Assembly (NCBI RefSeq): GCF_032062135.1 | Contig: NC_092859.1 | Location: forward strand, 92,358,415 to 92,422,414 | Length of the DNA: 64,000 bases | Direction: 5' to 3' | Source: Pyxicephalus adspersus | Taxonomy: Eukaryota; Chordata; Amphibia; Anura; Pyxicephalidae | Shown: positions 29,001 through 44,000 of the stretch, piece by piece | Layout of the letters: each line of letters opens with the position of its first letter | How positions within the stretch are numbered: the first letter of the stretch is position 1 | Program-made: the position numbers and the translations under genes | The notes under the pieces: model-generated | What the model saw: the letters and a program-made list of their open reading frames with translations, nothing else | Told to the model about the DNA's origin: nothing | Database searches by the model: none

Positions 29001-32000
29001 GGTTATATTCACAGTGTCTTATTAGATAAGCACATACACAAATGTGATTAGCAATCATAATTCAACATTCTTACCTGAGCACGCTTTTAGATTAAATTTA
29101 ACATATAAAATGTAAAGTATACCTTTGGGCTTATAGTTAGTGAAAATAACATGTCAAAATAGAGGGTTAAAAAACTAGTTTCCTTTTACCAAAGTTCACA
29201 AAAGAGCCTGTCACAACCACCTTGATCACCAAGGCCACCCATCACATTAAATTACCAAATTAGGAGGCAGAGGGTGAAGCAAAACACCATTAAAAATCCA
29301 TTAACTGTGCTACATAGGAAGTGAATTCAATGCATAACTGTATTACTGCACCCACCAGATTCTTACTGTGAAAACTTTAGGAGAAGACCTCCAGGAAGTT
29401 TAATTGTAAATGATTTTGAGTTGTAAATTAAATGTTCTGTTGTGTATTCTCTCCAGCCTTGAAGAACTTTAATAAATCAGGGCCATTGCACAGGCACAAG
29501 ATGTGATCAGCTAATTTTACAGCTATGCTGACTGTAGTCTTGGAAATAATTATGTATTTTGGAATAAATGCGGCAGAGGTAGGTGTATTTACCACTATGC
29601 ACCTGCCTCCCACAGTCCTTTCCATTAAAACTCATTGGGTTCCTTTTGAGTATAACAAAAATTGGTGGCTGGTAGGCATAAATGTCAAATGGTGTACAAT
29701 TCGAGCACCATAATAGGAACTCATTCTATTTGTAATGGCCAATCAGTACATCAAAACAAGTGGCTCAAATGTATATATCCACAAGTTGGCAGTACCCTTC
29801 TCTATTGCTATATCCACTGCTAGGTGTGTTTATATCATTTTTTCTTTCAGTCTTGAGGGGCATTGCAATATGTACTATAGGCACCACATTGCAAGCCTGT
29901 AACTGGTTTTATTTCAAGATGCTTGTTGGATCCTGATTCCTATATTGTTAAATTATGTTTGTTATGTATGTTTGTTATATGTACTTTTGTGATATGTTGT
30001 ATTTTTCTGAAAACGAAAAAAGATAATTGAAGAAAAAAACCCTCAAAAACATGATTATGCCTATGATGTAATATTAGAAGTGCTAATGAATGGAAAAAAT
30101 ACTTGAACAAAAAAAAAAGGCTAGCAGAGGAATATAAAAAAAGAAAAAGAAAATATAACACACTGTGTTATAAATACTCCAAGGACACCAATGGCACCAC
30201 ACAGTGCTTGTTTGCCAGTGCTAAATGAACAAATGTTCTCAATAAATAGTATGATGTACTGAAGAGAACCAAACTTTTCTCTTTTGTTTGGCAACCTAAG
30301 CAACTAAAGCCACGTGGCACAATATTATGAGTTACAGTACTGCGTTTTATTAGTGTTAGGGCTGTTACCTGCATCCATATCTTTCCAGTTCAGGTTTCCC
30401 TTTAATTTTATTAGATTGGGTCAACCACAGACTTGAAAAAAAAAACAATGTGATGTTGGAAAGGTGCCTGACTTGATTATCAAACACCTTTTGGGCACAA
30501 AGCTGTAAATTTTGCACACACAGACCTCTGTGACACAGCAGAAGGAACAACTTGGGGTATTGATACAAACAAAAAACAACAAATATTTTGGAGGGATGTC
30601 ACAATTACCTGATGCAGATCATTTCCAAGTACATACTCCTGGAAGTACCCGGGTGCTGCTGAAGAAGCTCTAATAGCTTGCCACAGATTATATTGACATC
30701 CACCCATGTAATGTGATTTAACACCTGGAAAATGGTTGTAGTTCCTGAACACAAAGGGTTTTAGAGGTATTCCTCTATTAACGATGGCGCTCACAGCTGC
30801 AACCTATAAAACAGAAAAACACAATGCGTATAATGACATTGTAATATAACAAATTGTTTAAAGAAGCTATAGATCTATTTTATAAAACAAATGCTTTGCT
30901 CTTGAAGGCAGATTCTCAAAATGTCATGAACAGCTTAATTAACTAAATGGTAAAAAAAAACAAGAGCAAGAGAAAGAGAAATAATTTAGCCTGGAGCTTG
31001 TAAATCAGTGATGGCTCAAGTTAGATGAAAATTCCCATAATATTATGGTAATGTGTAATAAGAGATAAATAGACTGGGCTACTGGCAGTATATTACAAGG
31101 GGCTGAAGGATAAGATTTGTTTAGCTGCTTCAGAACAATCTCTATTGAAATTACAGCACCTAAGAACATGTGTATTACTGAACTGCTGTTGATTTGTGTA
31201 ATGCAGTCCTGTTTAATTTTGTACTGGCAAGTCCTGTCGGTACGATAGAAGTAATGCGGGCGGCAGTCACCTAATCAATTCTACATGGTAATAATATTGG
31301 TGAAAAAACTATTCACAATTCTCCCTATTCACAAATAATAATTTATTCCCAATCCCCCCTTGGATGCATTCTCATTTGATTAATTCCAGGTTCAGACTCA
31401 GGCTCTCAATCCTTGTTTCTCTAGCTGGGGACAGAAGCAGATCAAGTAGTTTTTTGCTCAGTTAGATGAAATAAAGGGCCGGGTAACATCAGGGTTAAAA
31501 GGACTCAGGATGTTTCATTATAGAAAATTTGTCATTCCTTTACTGATGCCAACACATAGAGGACTTGTCAGCCCTCTTGCGACTGAAATGACATAAAATA
31601 CCTACATACACAAACATAGAAGTTTTGTATGTAAATAATAATCAGGTAAAATATAGCTAGGTCCATACATATTTGGACAGAGACAACTTTTTTTTTTGTT
31701 TCTTTTTCATGATGTACCAAACTGTAGATTTTGCCACTCCCAATATTGTAGTCTATTTTATCTAATATTGTATTTTTCAGATGGGTTTTTTCGGTTTTTA
31801 CAGCTTAAGGATGGCTTGTTTCACCTCCATGGAGAGCTCCTTTGACAGCATGTTGTGTGTTCAAAGCAAAATCTTCCACATACAAGCACCCCTCACCCCC
31901 CCAAATCAACTCCAGGCCTTTTATCTTTTATCTGCCTAATGTCATAACGAACGAATTTCCCACACCAGCCCATGAAATTGCCTTTGAGTCAATTGTCCAA

Positions 32001-35000
32001 TTACTTTTGAGCCCCTGAAATGAAATGTGTAGAAAAAGGCTTTAGTTCCTCACATTTTCATTCAATCTTTTTGTTCAACCCACTGAATTAAAGCTGAAAG
32101 TCTCCAATTCAACTGCATCTGAGTTGTTCCATTTAAAATAACTGTGGTAATGTACAGAACCAAAATTGGAAAAAAGTTGTCTCTGTCCAAATACTTATGG
32201 ACCTAACTGTATATTATGAATCACTGTGAATGGCAAAATCAATTCATTTTCTTAGCCTTTCATTTTTCATTTTTTTAGCATTGATATATTTTAGTATTTT
32301 TAGACCTTTATAGTGCACATAGTGCAAAAAACAGACATTATTATTATTATTATTAATAAACAGGATTTATGTAACGCCAACATACTACGCAGCGCTGTAC
32401 ATTAAATAGGGATTGCAAATGACAGACTAATACAGACAGTAATACAGGAGAAGACCCTGCCCTGAAGAGCTTACAATCTAGTAGGTGGGGGAATATGTAG
32501 TGGTGGGAAGTAGTGGTGGTTTCAAAAGACAGAAGAAGATGGGTAGGCAAGTTTGAAAAAATGGGTTTGAGTGCTCTTTTAAATGAGCAGAAAGTAGGAG
32601 CAAGCCAAATAGGACGAGGAAGACTATTCCAGAGAGTTGGGGCAGCTCTAGAGAAGTCTTTGATCCATGCGTGTGATGAGGTTATGAGTGAGGAAGTCAT
32701 TAGTAGGTCATTGGAGGAGCGGAGAGAGCGGCTGGGGTAGTACTTTTTTTTACCAGGTCAGAAATGTAAGTGGGACAATAACTGTGTAGGGATTTGACGG
32801 CAAAGCACAGGAACTTGAATTTGATTCTAAGGTGAAATGGAAGCCAGTGTAGAGAGGTTGTTGAGCCAGGGTCGGGGGTTGGTAGGGCGGGGATAGCGGA
32901 AAGTTGAGATGGGAACAGATACTTCCAGGCACCTCCCAGTGGTTGGCACCTTGATATCCACTCTGCAGCCCAAATTGCTGAGCTGGTTCTTAAAACAAAA
33001 CAAAGCAATGTTTCGAAATTTGAAAGCAAGTGGCAGTGGTACTGAACTGGTCAGTACTACCCTTATTCAATTTTTATGATCTACATGTCTCAACCCTGTG
33101 CACTGTCTGTGAACATGAGGAAAATGTAACTGCACTGCAAAAATCACAATCCATCGGATTTTAGCTTACCATTGTATCTAAACCCAAATATGTAAAATAT
33201 TTTAGTTTACAAGTACTTATAATGGGTGCATTCTCCCTTTAATTTTAGCTTGCTGTCTCTTGTCTAAAGTCTCTGTCATGCCTGTGCCTTTTTTCTCCAG
33301 TCTAGATAAGGAGAAAGCTATGGCTGTCACACTAGCTGAGTGTGAAAAAAGTGCTATGTCTTCATTCAAGACAGTTGAGTTTTTTCATTCTTTTAGTCTC
33401 ACAAAACATTGCACTTCTAAAAAGATCAAAATTGTTCTTAGCCTACAAAGTAAAAACGAATTCAGCCATCAGACCTTAAAATTAATAAGCTGCAAAACAT
33501 TACATTTTTGTTGTTGGGTTTAAATCTGCTTTAAAAAGCTTACACAATATACAGTCTGTCATTTTTTATCATAAACCAGTCCAAATTTTAGAATTCTACC
33601 TGACTGCTGAGTTTTATTGTCTGTAGATCACAACTATTACATATACTAACAGGACACACAAAGCTTGTAAAATCCCCAGCATTACATGGTTCGGTTCAGT
33701 AATTTCTATAGACCTGCAATGCTTTCATATGACATGACTATTTGTGCTGGTTTAGTAAACATTTTAATTAACCTTGTGTAGATAAATCTAGGAAAACCAC
33801 ACTGATGCTTTGTAACTGGATTATTTGTATGAATATTATGGGTTGGAAAAAAACATGTACTATGAGTGGTTCTTTTTTAGTTTGGTATAAAATGTGGAAA
33901 TATTTAAGGTTGTAATTGCTGCCCATGTCCATGATGAAAAGATTTTACCTTCTTCCTGTTGCAATGACCATTATCATGGACATGGGAATTACAAAAAGAA
34001 ATGGTGTTTATCAGAAGAGGTTGAAGGACATCTTCCAGAAGAGGACACTTGTTCTGGTGACAACTGTATACTCTCTGATGTTGCTCTAAATGTGCTCTGG
34101 TTTATTTTTTGTGACCGAGAGATAGCAGGAAGAATAAATCCCTATTATTGAGATGCAGAACATACACATACAAAGAAAAAACAAACTGATAGTAGTTGTA
34201 ACCCTATTCTACAAAAGTTTTGGCTATGTTGTACTTTAGGAGTACAATAGCCTCTAATGGCACCATACCTGGAACAGCCACAATGCTCCAGGTAGCCAGA
34301 ATTAACAGGATCTTTCTTTCCTACGCTTCAGATCATGTACAGAATTGAAGGAAATGCATTCATTGCAAGAAAAAGGTAATTTTCTACTATAATAATTATA
34401 TGTGAAAACTGTTGATTTATCTTTTTGATATGAAAGCTAAAAAATTATGATGGATCCACTTTAAATAACAGGTTGTTCTCACTGTTGCCCGATAGCACTA
34501 ACAATGTACAAAGCCTCAAAGAGGAATTCACATAATAATCCAGCATTTCCTGTTGGAAAGCTTCACTCAATATGGGATTTTTTGGAACACAGTAGCAAGA
34601 CTCATCAAGAACGTTTTCTTTTTCCAGTGGTAAACACAGTGTGGCTGACATTCAGAAAAACAGTATGTCTGCTGCCTCCGTCAATCGAATTACTATTTTG
34701 CAATGCAACATTTTATAAAGTGGCCTTTGTATTTTACAGAATCCTAACAGCATTACATCAGCACTTGATAAAGCAGAACATAACAGTGAATAAACTCCCC
34801 AGCCCACAGTTGTATTATGCTAACTGAATAATTGATCCACTTAAGAGTAAGTGATGCTTTTCAAAGCTAGAAAACAACCTTCTCTTACAAAAAGGCTTTT
34901 CTGAAGAAAAAAAATTGAAGAAATATTCATTCAGCTTTTTTTATTCCTACACATGTGAAGCAAGAATCCTAGACATTATGCTAAGCTCACGTGTTGTCTA

Positions 35001-38000
35001 GCAGGAAATGTGACATAATAATGATATTTACCAAGGAAGTTTTGTATTTGTGACCCAGCGCTAGTAGCTATACAGTGGCAAAGAAATAGTTATTAATATT
35101 TAAAAGAACATTTCACCTTTTTAACTCACCTTACAAAGTAACTATTGATTGAATTTATCTAACATATTAATTATTCACTAATATATAAATGGTAAGCCAT
35201 TGCCGCACATATGGATCATTTTGAAGTAAAAGGGTAGAGATTACATTTCCTGTCCAAATCCTATTTTAATGCCATAACATACATTTTAATTTTATAAATC
35301 AAATAATATGCTTATGACTGGATAAAGCCAAACACCTTGGTTTACCTTCTCTGATTATATCTGCTTGGAATTATTACAATTTCCATACAAAGTAAAATAC
35401 TTGCAACAAATGCAAAACCAGTGATTGCATATTAAGCCATTTTTATACAATATCAGTAATATTAGCTTTTTTTTTATTTTATTAAATGTATTAAATTTTT
35501 TTTTATTAAATTCAGTACGTAAATGTGGGCATCCAATTGGTAAACTAAACAGAGCCGATAGACTGGCTGTCTGAATCTCTTAGGTTGAGAGTGGGCAAAC
35601 TTGTGCTTTGTAGGCTTTATGTTTCACTGGTAGCCATTGGTAAAGTTCAGGTTTCTTCAGGTAGTTTTTTTGGTTCCAGATAAATGTCAAGTTGCCACTT
35701 TGTAGGGAGAGCTCTGGAAATCTATAAAGCAGTGCCTGTGGGGAACGGATTAAGTATAATGTGCTCCTAGAGACCTAGTCATGGTAGAGCTAGGCACTGG
35801 TGCCCACAGACTCAATGTAATACCACTAGGAAACACGCAATACCTGACTGTTTTCCGTATAAGAAGAATAAAAAAATACAGCTTCTAAAATAAATTCTAA
35901 ATCCAAATGTTATAAATACCTGGGCATGTACCACTGTCTTGTAACACATTGAAAATGAATGGAATAACACATGTATGTTAAATATTATGATTAAAACATA
36001 ACCATTTTTATTTAGGCGAATGCCCATGACTTATAACCCCCAATATAATTGGTACAGATTCTAATTCAAAGACCAGGTTGCTGAAATTTAAGCTCTGGGA
36101 TGTTTATGCATAATTTACTTATTTATTATCTCACAACAAAGAATAAAAACTATTTTCCAATTGGGTTTTCTTTTTTAGTCAGTACATAAATATCACGCTT
36201 TATGTACTGAAAAAATCTGTTTATAGTGATTAACACATCAAAGAAAAATGTAAATGTAAAGAGGAAGCCAGGACCTAATCTGCACCTAAAATTCCCCTTG
36301 CACAGCCTTAGAGTGTGTGCTGGGGATACTGAGAAGGTACATTTCAGCCTGCATGGCTAAAGCGAAGCAGGAGATGATGCTAGCGATATTATGGGATCCA
36401 CTCTAAATCATGCTGATTGGCAGCAATGTGGAATTACTTTTGGCACCACACTATTGTAAATGTCTCATTATTATAGAGATCAGCTAACACAGTCGCTAGT
36501 TTTATAAATGAGTACCAGTTTACAAGTTACCTGAAGATGACTACTGTTTACTACTACTGTCACATTCATAAAGTGGCAATCAGCAAATCCAATTCTCCAC
36601 TTGATAGCAGTGAATGCTATAGACCACAATAAAGATCATTATTGCTTGTGGTAAAGCGGCGATCATAGCCACAAAATAAATTAATGGGATGTAAAGCCAT
36701 TTCATTTATGGGGATCAGTTACTCTATCCAAGTGAATTTTGGGTACTGGATTAATATAAGAATCGTCACAATTTGAGCGATCTCTACATTGTGAAAGCAT
36801 CACTATGGACTTTTAACTGTACATTTCTATTTGAAGAAAAAGCTTTCTACTGATTTGTAAAATCGTCTTCTAAAATTAAAAATTTTATGTTGCTACAGAC
36901 CTTATATGACCCTTGTGTTTCAAAGAGAAATCAGAACTGTCTGCAATATTTACAATGACCAATTACATTTACTTTCCATGCTTCCTTTGGGTAATGAATG
37001 GAGAATGTGGTTGCTGTGACAACACAAGACACTTTGATCTGGCTGCAACATCAAAGGCAATGAACCTGTTTAATCAAAACTTTCCACCAACAGCTATATA
37101 TACATATTTTTATTTCTACATTCTTATGTCCAGAATGAGAGCAAATATTTTCAAATAACATAATACTAATATTTACAATAATCATTACAGCAAAACGAAT
37201 GTATGAAAACAGTAAATGAAATGAGATGTCAATACTGGCAACATGAAATACATACCTTGGGACACAGAGGGTTTCTTGCTGTTTCAATCATTAGGTCTGA
37301 ACCCATTCTTTCTCTGCCAAAATAAGAAGTCATTACATAAATTATATATAAAATTATAATACAATGTCAACAATGCAATATATTATCAAACTAAGAACAG
37401 ACCTGGGACCCATAGTGGAATAATTCACTATAAAGCAAAGGCCCAGTGGGGGCACAAGGGCTTAAAATGCCTGGGGGAAAATATAATGTTTGGTTTCCTT
37501 CTGCACTTTCAGAGCAGAAAACTGCAACCACAGATTACATTTAATAACACATCAATGGTTACATTGATGAATGTGTTTGTATACAATGGTAATAATTAAA
37601 GTATGGATTACTGTCTGATCTCACTGCCTCCAGTGTTTACATTTGGAGTGTAACTGTACAGTTACCCAATTGTAGCACCTGGAATGGGGCTGTACAGTGC
37701 AGCTTCAAGTTGTAAACAATGCAGAGCTACAGAGATGGCTACCATAACTATTATCTGTATTAGTGCAGCAAGTTTGCAGCAAGCAGCTTTGCAACAGAAA
37801 ACTTAACACACTGCGGCCAAACCTAATAAAAACCCAAACATTAATCTGAAACAAATCTGGTAAAACAGAGCTATTTATCATACTGAGGAGTCATAATAAT
37901 GTGCTAAAAAATTTTCTTATTCTTTTTAGTTCAAAAGTTAGTTCGAAATACCCTTTAATCATCACAACTTTGTTGTTATAGTTATCAGTACATCACATTT

Positions 38001-41000
38001 TCCCCAAAAAATCAGTGATGAATAAACCTGGTAAATAATAAAATATAGAAGTATCTTCCTCCTCATAATACTAGGTCATTTCTTTCAAACCATGGCTATG
38101 TATGGGCTGATACAGTGATACAAATAGGTTACAGTGAGATAAGCCTACAGCAAATTGAATTATTCTGGGTTTACTTCAAACATCAAATTGTGTGCAGAGA
38201 CTGCATTTTTTGGTTAATGACTTGCCCACATTGAGCTCATATTTGACAGCTAGAAAGTTTTAGGTCTCCTAGATGAGCCGGGAAACCACAAAAATAAACT
38301 GGGACTGCAGGGCCAGCTTTAGTTCATTCTGTATTCGGCATTTATTTTTTAACACAATGAAATGCTAAGTGAAGCTAATGCTTAGTGCCGGCCTGTGATG
38401 AGCCAACTAACCAAAATACCCATATCCCTATGTGTGCAAGTCCTTAGGTAAGCAATCTGCATACTTACTTCAGCATTTTTTCCCATATCTCACTGTCATA
38501 GTAGGCATGGCTCCAGCCCATTTTCATTGTTCCCACAATAACATTCTGTTTGAAGACGTCAGTTCCCAGTTTTTGGTACATTTCTTCGCACTCGTCGAGT
38601 GGGATATGAAATAAACCCAACATAAAGGCCAGTATAGCTCCTAGAAAGAAATAAGCTACTGTTAAACATGCCTGATAAATATCTATGCATCATTAAGAGA
38701 AATATCACATACATTACATTCACACAAGCTACAACACAGACATACAACCACCCCAGATAATCCTCCATTATAAACAAAAGCTATATTTATATACCCAAAT
38801 GCTGCACTGCCTACTGCATGCTACACCATGGCTAAGTACATTATTATTCCAGACGCCACCAGTGACTCTCTTATAGGGATTCTCTAGCTAAAGTAATCAT
38901 TATAGTATAGAGATTAGAGAGGTGCACATGAGAATAGAGAATTAAAACCTAAGAAGGGGGATTCTGCCTACCACAATATACATTAAATAGAGCTCCTCTG
39001 CAATATACTCATGATAATACATATTAGTGTTTTGTTTTTGTTTCTTTTTTCATTTTAGACTAAGGATGCAAACATAAAGGACATAACCATGAAGCAGACG
39101 ATCTGTAGGTGCATAGCAATATTTTGGTCATGTCATTTTTAAAACAGCTCAGTGTTAATAAATTGCAAATGCGTTTTTTAACGTTTGATAATACTATAGT
39201 GATTACCTCGAAAGGGCACGTCAAAAGCATTGGTCATGCGCATGTATAAAATCATTTTCCCAAATACATTCTAAAACTAGGCTGAGAAGCAATCTGCAAG
39301 TGTGCACTGCTACTGCCATCTAGTGTTCGAGTCCTATATGGCACAGACCCAGCCTCCTACTACTACTCAACACTTAAATATAATAAAAGCATATTCATCA
39401 ATTATCAAAGGCCTACACTCTTTCTAAAATGCAACATTTTTTTGAATGAAGATTGGTTAAAGTCTCTAAATATAAGCCATCAAACGGCTGTTTTCACTGC
39501 AATGTCAATACAGTATATGCTCTAACATCTACTTCTGTGTACAGACACGATCATTATTACTTCATGCTAGCACACAGAACAGCAAGGAAATGGGTATTAG
39601 AAAGACTATGAGATTAGAGATTTCACATTGCATATTTTTCCACATGCAAAATGTTTTTTACAAATCTAGAATAAAACAACACTTATTATGAAACCATATT
39701 TATATAGCACCAACAAATTACGCAGAGCTGTACATTAAATAGGGATGGCTTTTTAGAATAGAATAAAAACTGTTTTGTTGTATGTTAACCTAAATAAAAA
39801 CATACTATAAATTTGACCAAGATTCCTGTAATTTGCTTTAGAACACGCAGACAACTCTACTGGTAGCCAACTCTATACAACAGAAAGTTTCTTTGGCTAA
39901 AACCTTGATTTTTAGTTTTGGATAAGGTGGGTATGGATTAGAAAGCCTGTCAGGTTTTGCTTCCATCAGGCTGGAGAGATTCATTTACTGCCTGTCCAGT
40001 AAAAAGGTTGTCCCTAGATAAAGAAAGGGAAAGGAAATCTCTCAGAGATGCCCAAATAGCAGTAAAATCTAATAGGGATCTTAATCTTTTTCTATTCTGC
40101 CCAAAAAAGAGGTTTGCAAAGTTGCACAAACCACAAGACTTCTGGAACAATATTCTTCAGACAGACATGAGCATAGGCATGCTTGGCCATAATGTACAGC
40201 TGCACATTTGGGGAAAAACATCTTATAACAAATGTCAAGCACGGTTGTGGAGGGGTAACGATTTGGGCTTTTTTGTAGCCACAGGACCTGGAGAACTTGC
40301 AATCACTGAGCCAAACCTGAACTCCATGAAGTATACCCAAGTGATCTAGAGTCAAATGTGAGCCGGCCATATGTGCGATGCCTAGAGCTTGGCCAAAACT
40401 GGGTCATATAACAGGACAATGATCCTAAACACGCTAGAAAATTGACAACAGAACGGCTGAAAAACTAAAGAATTTAAGTTTTGCAATTGCCCAAAGTCCA
40501 GACCTCCAGCTTGATCAAAATACTGTGGTGGGGCCTTAAGAGAACATAAGAGGCATAAATGAATGACCGAAAACCTCAATGAATTAAAGCAATGTTATAA
40601 AGAAGAGGGGGACAAAATTCCTTCAGAGATGTGAGAAACTGATAAAGTCATAATAAATTTTTTTTTTTTTAAGTTTTGCTTGCTAAAGGTAGTATTACGA
40701 GCTATTGATTAATATGGTGTAATCTATTACGTAACATAACCTAGGAACATCTTCGGAGTGTTTTCCTGAGCATTATAGACAGTTGGTGTTGTCAATACTC
40801 CATTGCTCATTGTTCTTTTGCTCTGTGCTTTTTGTACTTTACCTGCTACATATTGGTGCCCCCACCATCTGTGCATCTGAACTCCTCCACCCATCTTTCT
40901 GCAAAATGATCAAATCTTAGACCAGTCATCAAATCACCCATCATCTGGGGGCAAATCTGACATAACGCTTACTATTTAACCAAAAGGGTCACATGATGGC

Positions 41001-44000
41001 ACATCATGGAACAAGGCTTGGTCAATCAATCCTGGGGAAAAGTTTAGCTGCAGGTAAAATGATAACTAGTCACTAACCCTTCACTTAAATTTGTCTGGAC
41101 ACATTTTCCTTACTGTATGCCCCCTTATAATATGCACTGCCTGGACAGGTAATATTGTACCTGGATAGCAGTTAGGTGGAAATATCGTAGCCATTTCTTC
41201 TACATGTAATACAATAATATAACATTTATTATTCATTTGAAATAATACTTATAATTTATCTTCGCATTTACACATTAGAAGATTAAACCACCTAGATGAC
41301 CTTTGTCTCATTTAGAAAAAAGGATAAGGGCTGCTTAACAAAATTGTTTAGCAGAGGAAAAAAGTAGTGGGCTCTAAGGGAACAATATGTGCCCTACATA
41401 AACTTGCAAAATAACCATACTAATAAAAGAAAATATAGATGACCTAAACATGTTGTTATGAGGCTCATGAATGAAAAGAAATCTGACCAAGACAGCAGGT
41501 TATCTGTACACTCAAATGTAATTATGTATCATATATCCAGATGCAATTAGGCTGTACAATGCTATTCTTTAGGCTAAGTGATCTATTTGCCCTGTATTCA
41601 ATATTTGAACCATCTGCTACATTTTATTATTATTTTTGCGATCTAGGCCCAGCAAAGAAGACACACATGATTCGAATGATATATTGTTATCGTGCCATCT
41701 TATTTATTCACCAACTGTGGAATTATTGAGGTGTTTATTATTCATAATAAACTGAATTTATAGAGCGCCTACATATTTCACAGCTCTGTAGATACAAACA
41801 ATGACACACGAGAAGGGGGGGACCCTGCCCGAGGAGCGTACAGTCTACAAGCGTACAAGGTGATATGAAGAAATGTGACTCTACTTAACAGAATGTTAGG
41901 TATTGTTGTATAAATTTCGACTCCTTTGATTGTAACTATAATCGGTATTTATCTGCAGGTAAAAAAAAAACATTCAAGTGTACCTGTTATAAGAAGTACA
42001 TAGTCCCTTTTGCTCATGACCCGTTTACTTAAAGGCCTTAAAACAATTCAGCTGAAATGTTAACAAGCAGATGCCTAGTTTGCTTACTGTCAAATTTGTT
42101 TGTTGACTCTTATCTATTCTTGCCTACAGTCTCGCCTGCCATTCGTTTCAAAAAAGGGAATAAATAGTATGATTCAGAAATTACTGTAGAAATCTCATAA
42201 AAAATAAGATTACCTCTTACCTGTACTAACACCACATATGTAATCAAAGAGAAGATGAACAGGTTTTCCTGTAAGTTCTTCTAGCTTACGGAGAGTCTGT
42301 AGAGCTACTATTCCTCTGCAGGGATAAAAAAAAAAAAAAAAGTTGTCACAAGACTTAAAGAGCAAATAATGAATCCAAATGTAACCGTTTACCATGTAAT
42401 ATTTCGAGTAATCCTGTAACAAACCTGGCTAAGTCAGACTGAGTGTATCTATGAATGGAGATTTCAAATGGCCATGCCTGCTATCTGTAGAATTTTACAT
42501 GTAAGTATGTCCAATTTTTTTTTAGCGTTTTGGTTATAGCAGGGAAGGAACAAATCCCTGGCCAGCCTTAATAAGTTCATTCATTTTTTCCCTAGTTTTT
42601 TTTTCAATTCATTAATAAACTTTTTTTTTATTTTTTTTTTAATTCAAAGCCCCCAACTACTTACTAAATTCTTTCCTAGGAAGGGTGACAAATTCTTTGT
42701 CCTCCCACGTCCTAGGATACTTATGTGACATAGCAGGAGGCTGTTTTTCCATTGCTCATAAAATCATGTGTGATCTCATCTCTGCAACATGTAATTAGGA
42801 TGACACAATGATGTATGCACAAGATCTGCTGCCATGTCGTCAGGGAACAGACTGTGAATCAGCTGGTTCCCCATAATATAAGAATCAAAGATGAGGGTGC
42901 AGGATGGAACGTGCAGAGTAAGGACAGCACAAGATAGTTTGTTGGCATTTTTATTCTGAATAAACAAACAAGAGCAGTATTAGGCATATCAGAAAATAAA
43001 TGTCACCATGGTGGAAGGGGGATGAACTGGTTGTTTTGACAATGATAACACTAAAAAAATTGCACCTGATAAAGTGGTATCACCAGGAACACTTGAAGCC
43101 AGACAATATGGAATACCTAATCCTTGGGGACAGCATTCCCTGCGTCCTCCAATATTTACTACTATGCCTTGTCCTACCCACAAGCATATATACATAAAGC
43201 TTAGCATATGTCTTTAACTTCCTGGGAGGTAACTCCGAGTGTGACTCGGTAGAAAAAAGATGCTATTAGCGGTAACCCCGAGTCACACTCGGGGTGGATA
43301 AACCTATGGAAACAATAGTAAATAAAGCGCTTACCTGATCCGCCGGCGTCCCACGTCGTTCTTCGCGTCTTCTTTCTTCCTTCAGAAGCTTTTTTCCGGT
43401 GACATCAGTGCGTGTGGACGTTACGTTCCATTCATTTGTATTGCATTCAATACAAAATAACTGTATTGAGTGCAATACAGTGGATATACATGTGTAAAAG
43501 CAGTACTTGGTCTTTCATAAACATTTATTTTACAGTTTTTTGATTTTTTTTGTACTGTTAAACTGAGAATAATTTTGCTAAACATTATATTTTACATGGT
43601 GTAAAACACATAATACAAGCAGGACATCATTTTTACCTAGTTCCTCCACCATCAATAGTGAGTACTCGAATTCCTCTACCTTTAACAGGGTCGGTATAAC
43701 CAATCAAAGCTAATGCTTCTCTTACAGCTGCTTGCAGGGTTTCATCATGTGCTTGCCGTAGCCTCAATAAATAAGGAATGGCTTTTTCCTGCAATGTTTA
43801 AAACATTTCCATTGTTAACAATACAGGGACATATTCAAATAAACTGTACATTCATAAACCAATATGGTATGTAGATGCATGCAGGTATAATCCAAGAAAT
43901 ATTATTTATTATCATGAGTGGAATAAAGTTGTGGGTAAGGCTACCTACACACGTGCAATAATTATCGTTGGAAATGAACGACTAACGACCGTTTGTCTGA

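Larger units (their letters stand above)
19766..30608 (-). other. pnpla8: pnpla8 intron between coding exons 7 and 8 (10.8 kb, the largest)
   Basis: Holds a LINE2-like end, the full-length Tc1-like element, the hAT-like element and two fold-back fragments. The stretches 23.4-25.4 kb and 28.0-30.6 kb show nothing recognisable. Confidence 0.7.
30804..37255 (-). other. pnpla8: pnpla8 intron between coding exons 6 and 7
   Basis: 6.45 kb. Holds the 556-bp Tc1 derivative and the LINE2-like end; 33.0-37.2 kb shows no recognised element and no coding frame with homology. The open frame at 34504-34827 has no domain and no support. Confidence 0.7.

Noticed and set aside
32513..32740. 75-codon plus-strand frame
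   Set aside because: Antisense of the LINE2-like reverse transcriptase end.
34504..34827. 107-codon frame in a pnpla8 intron
   Set aside because: No domain, on the opposite strand to the gene, no splice or promoter context.
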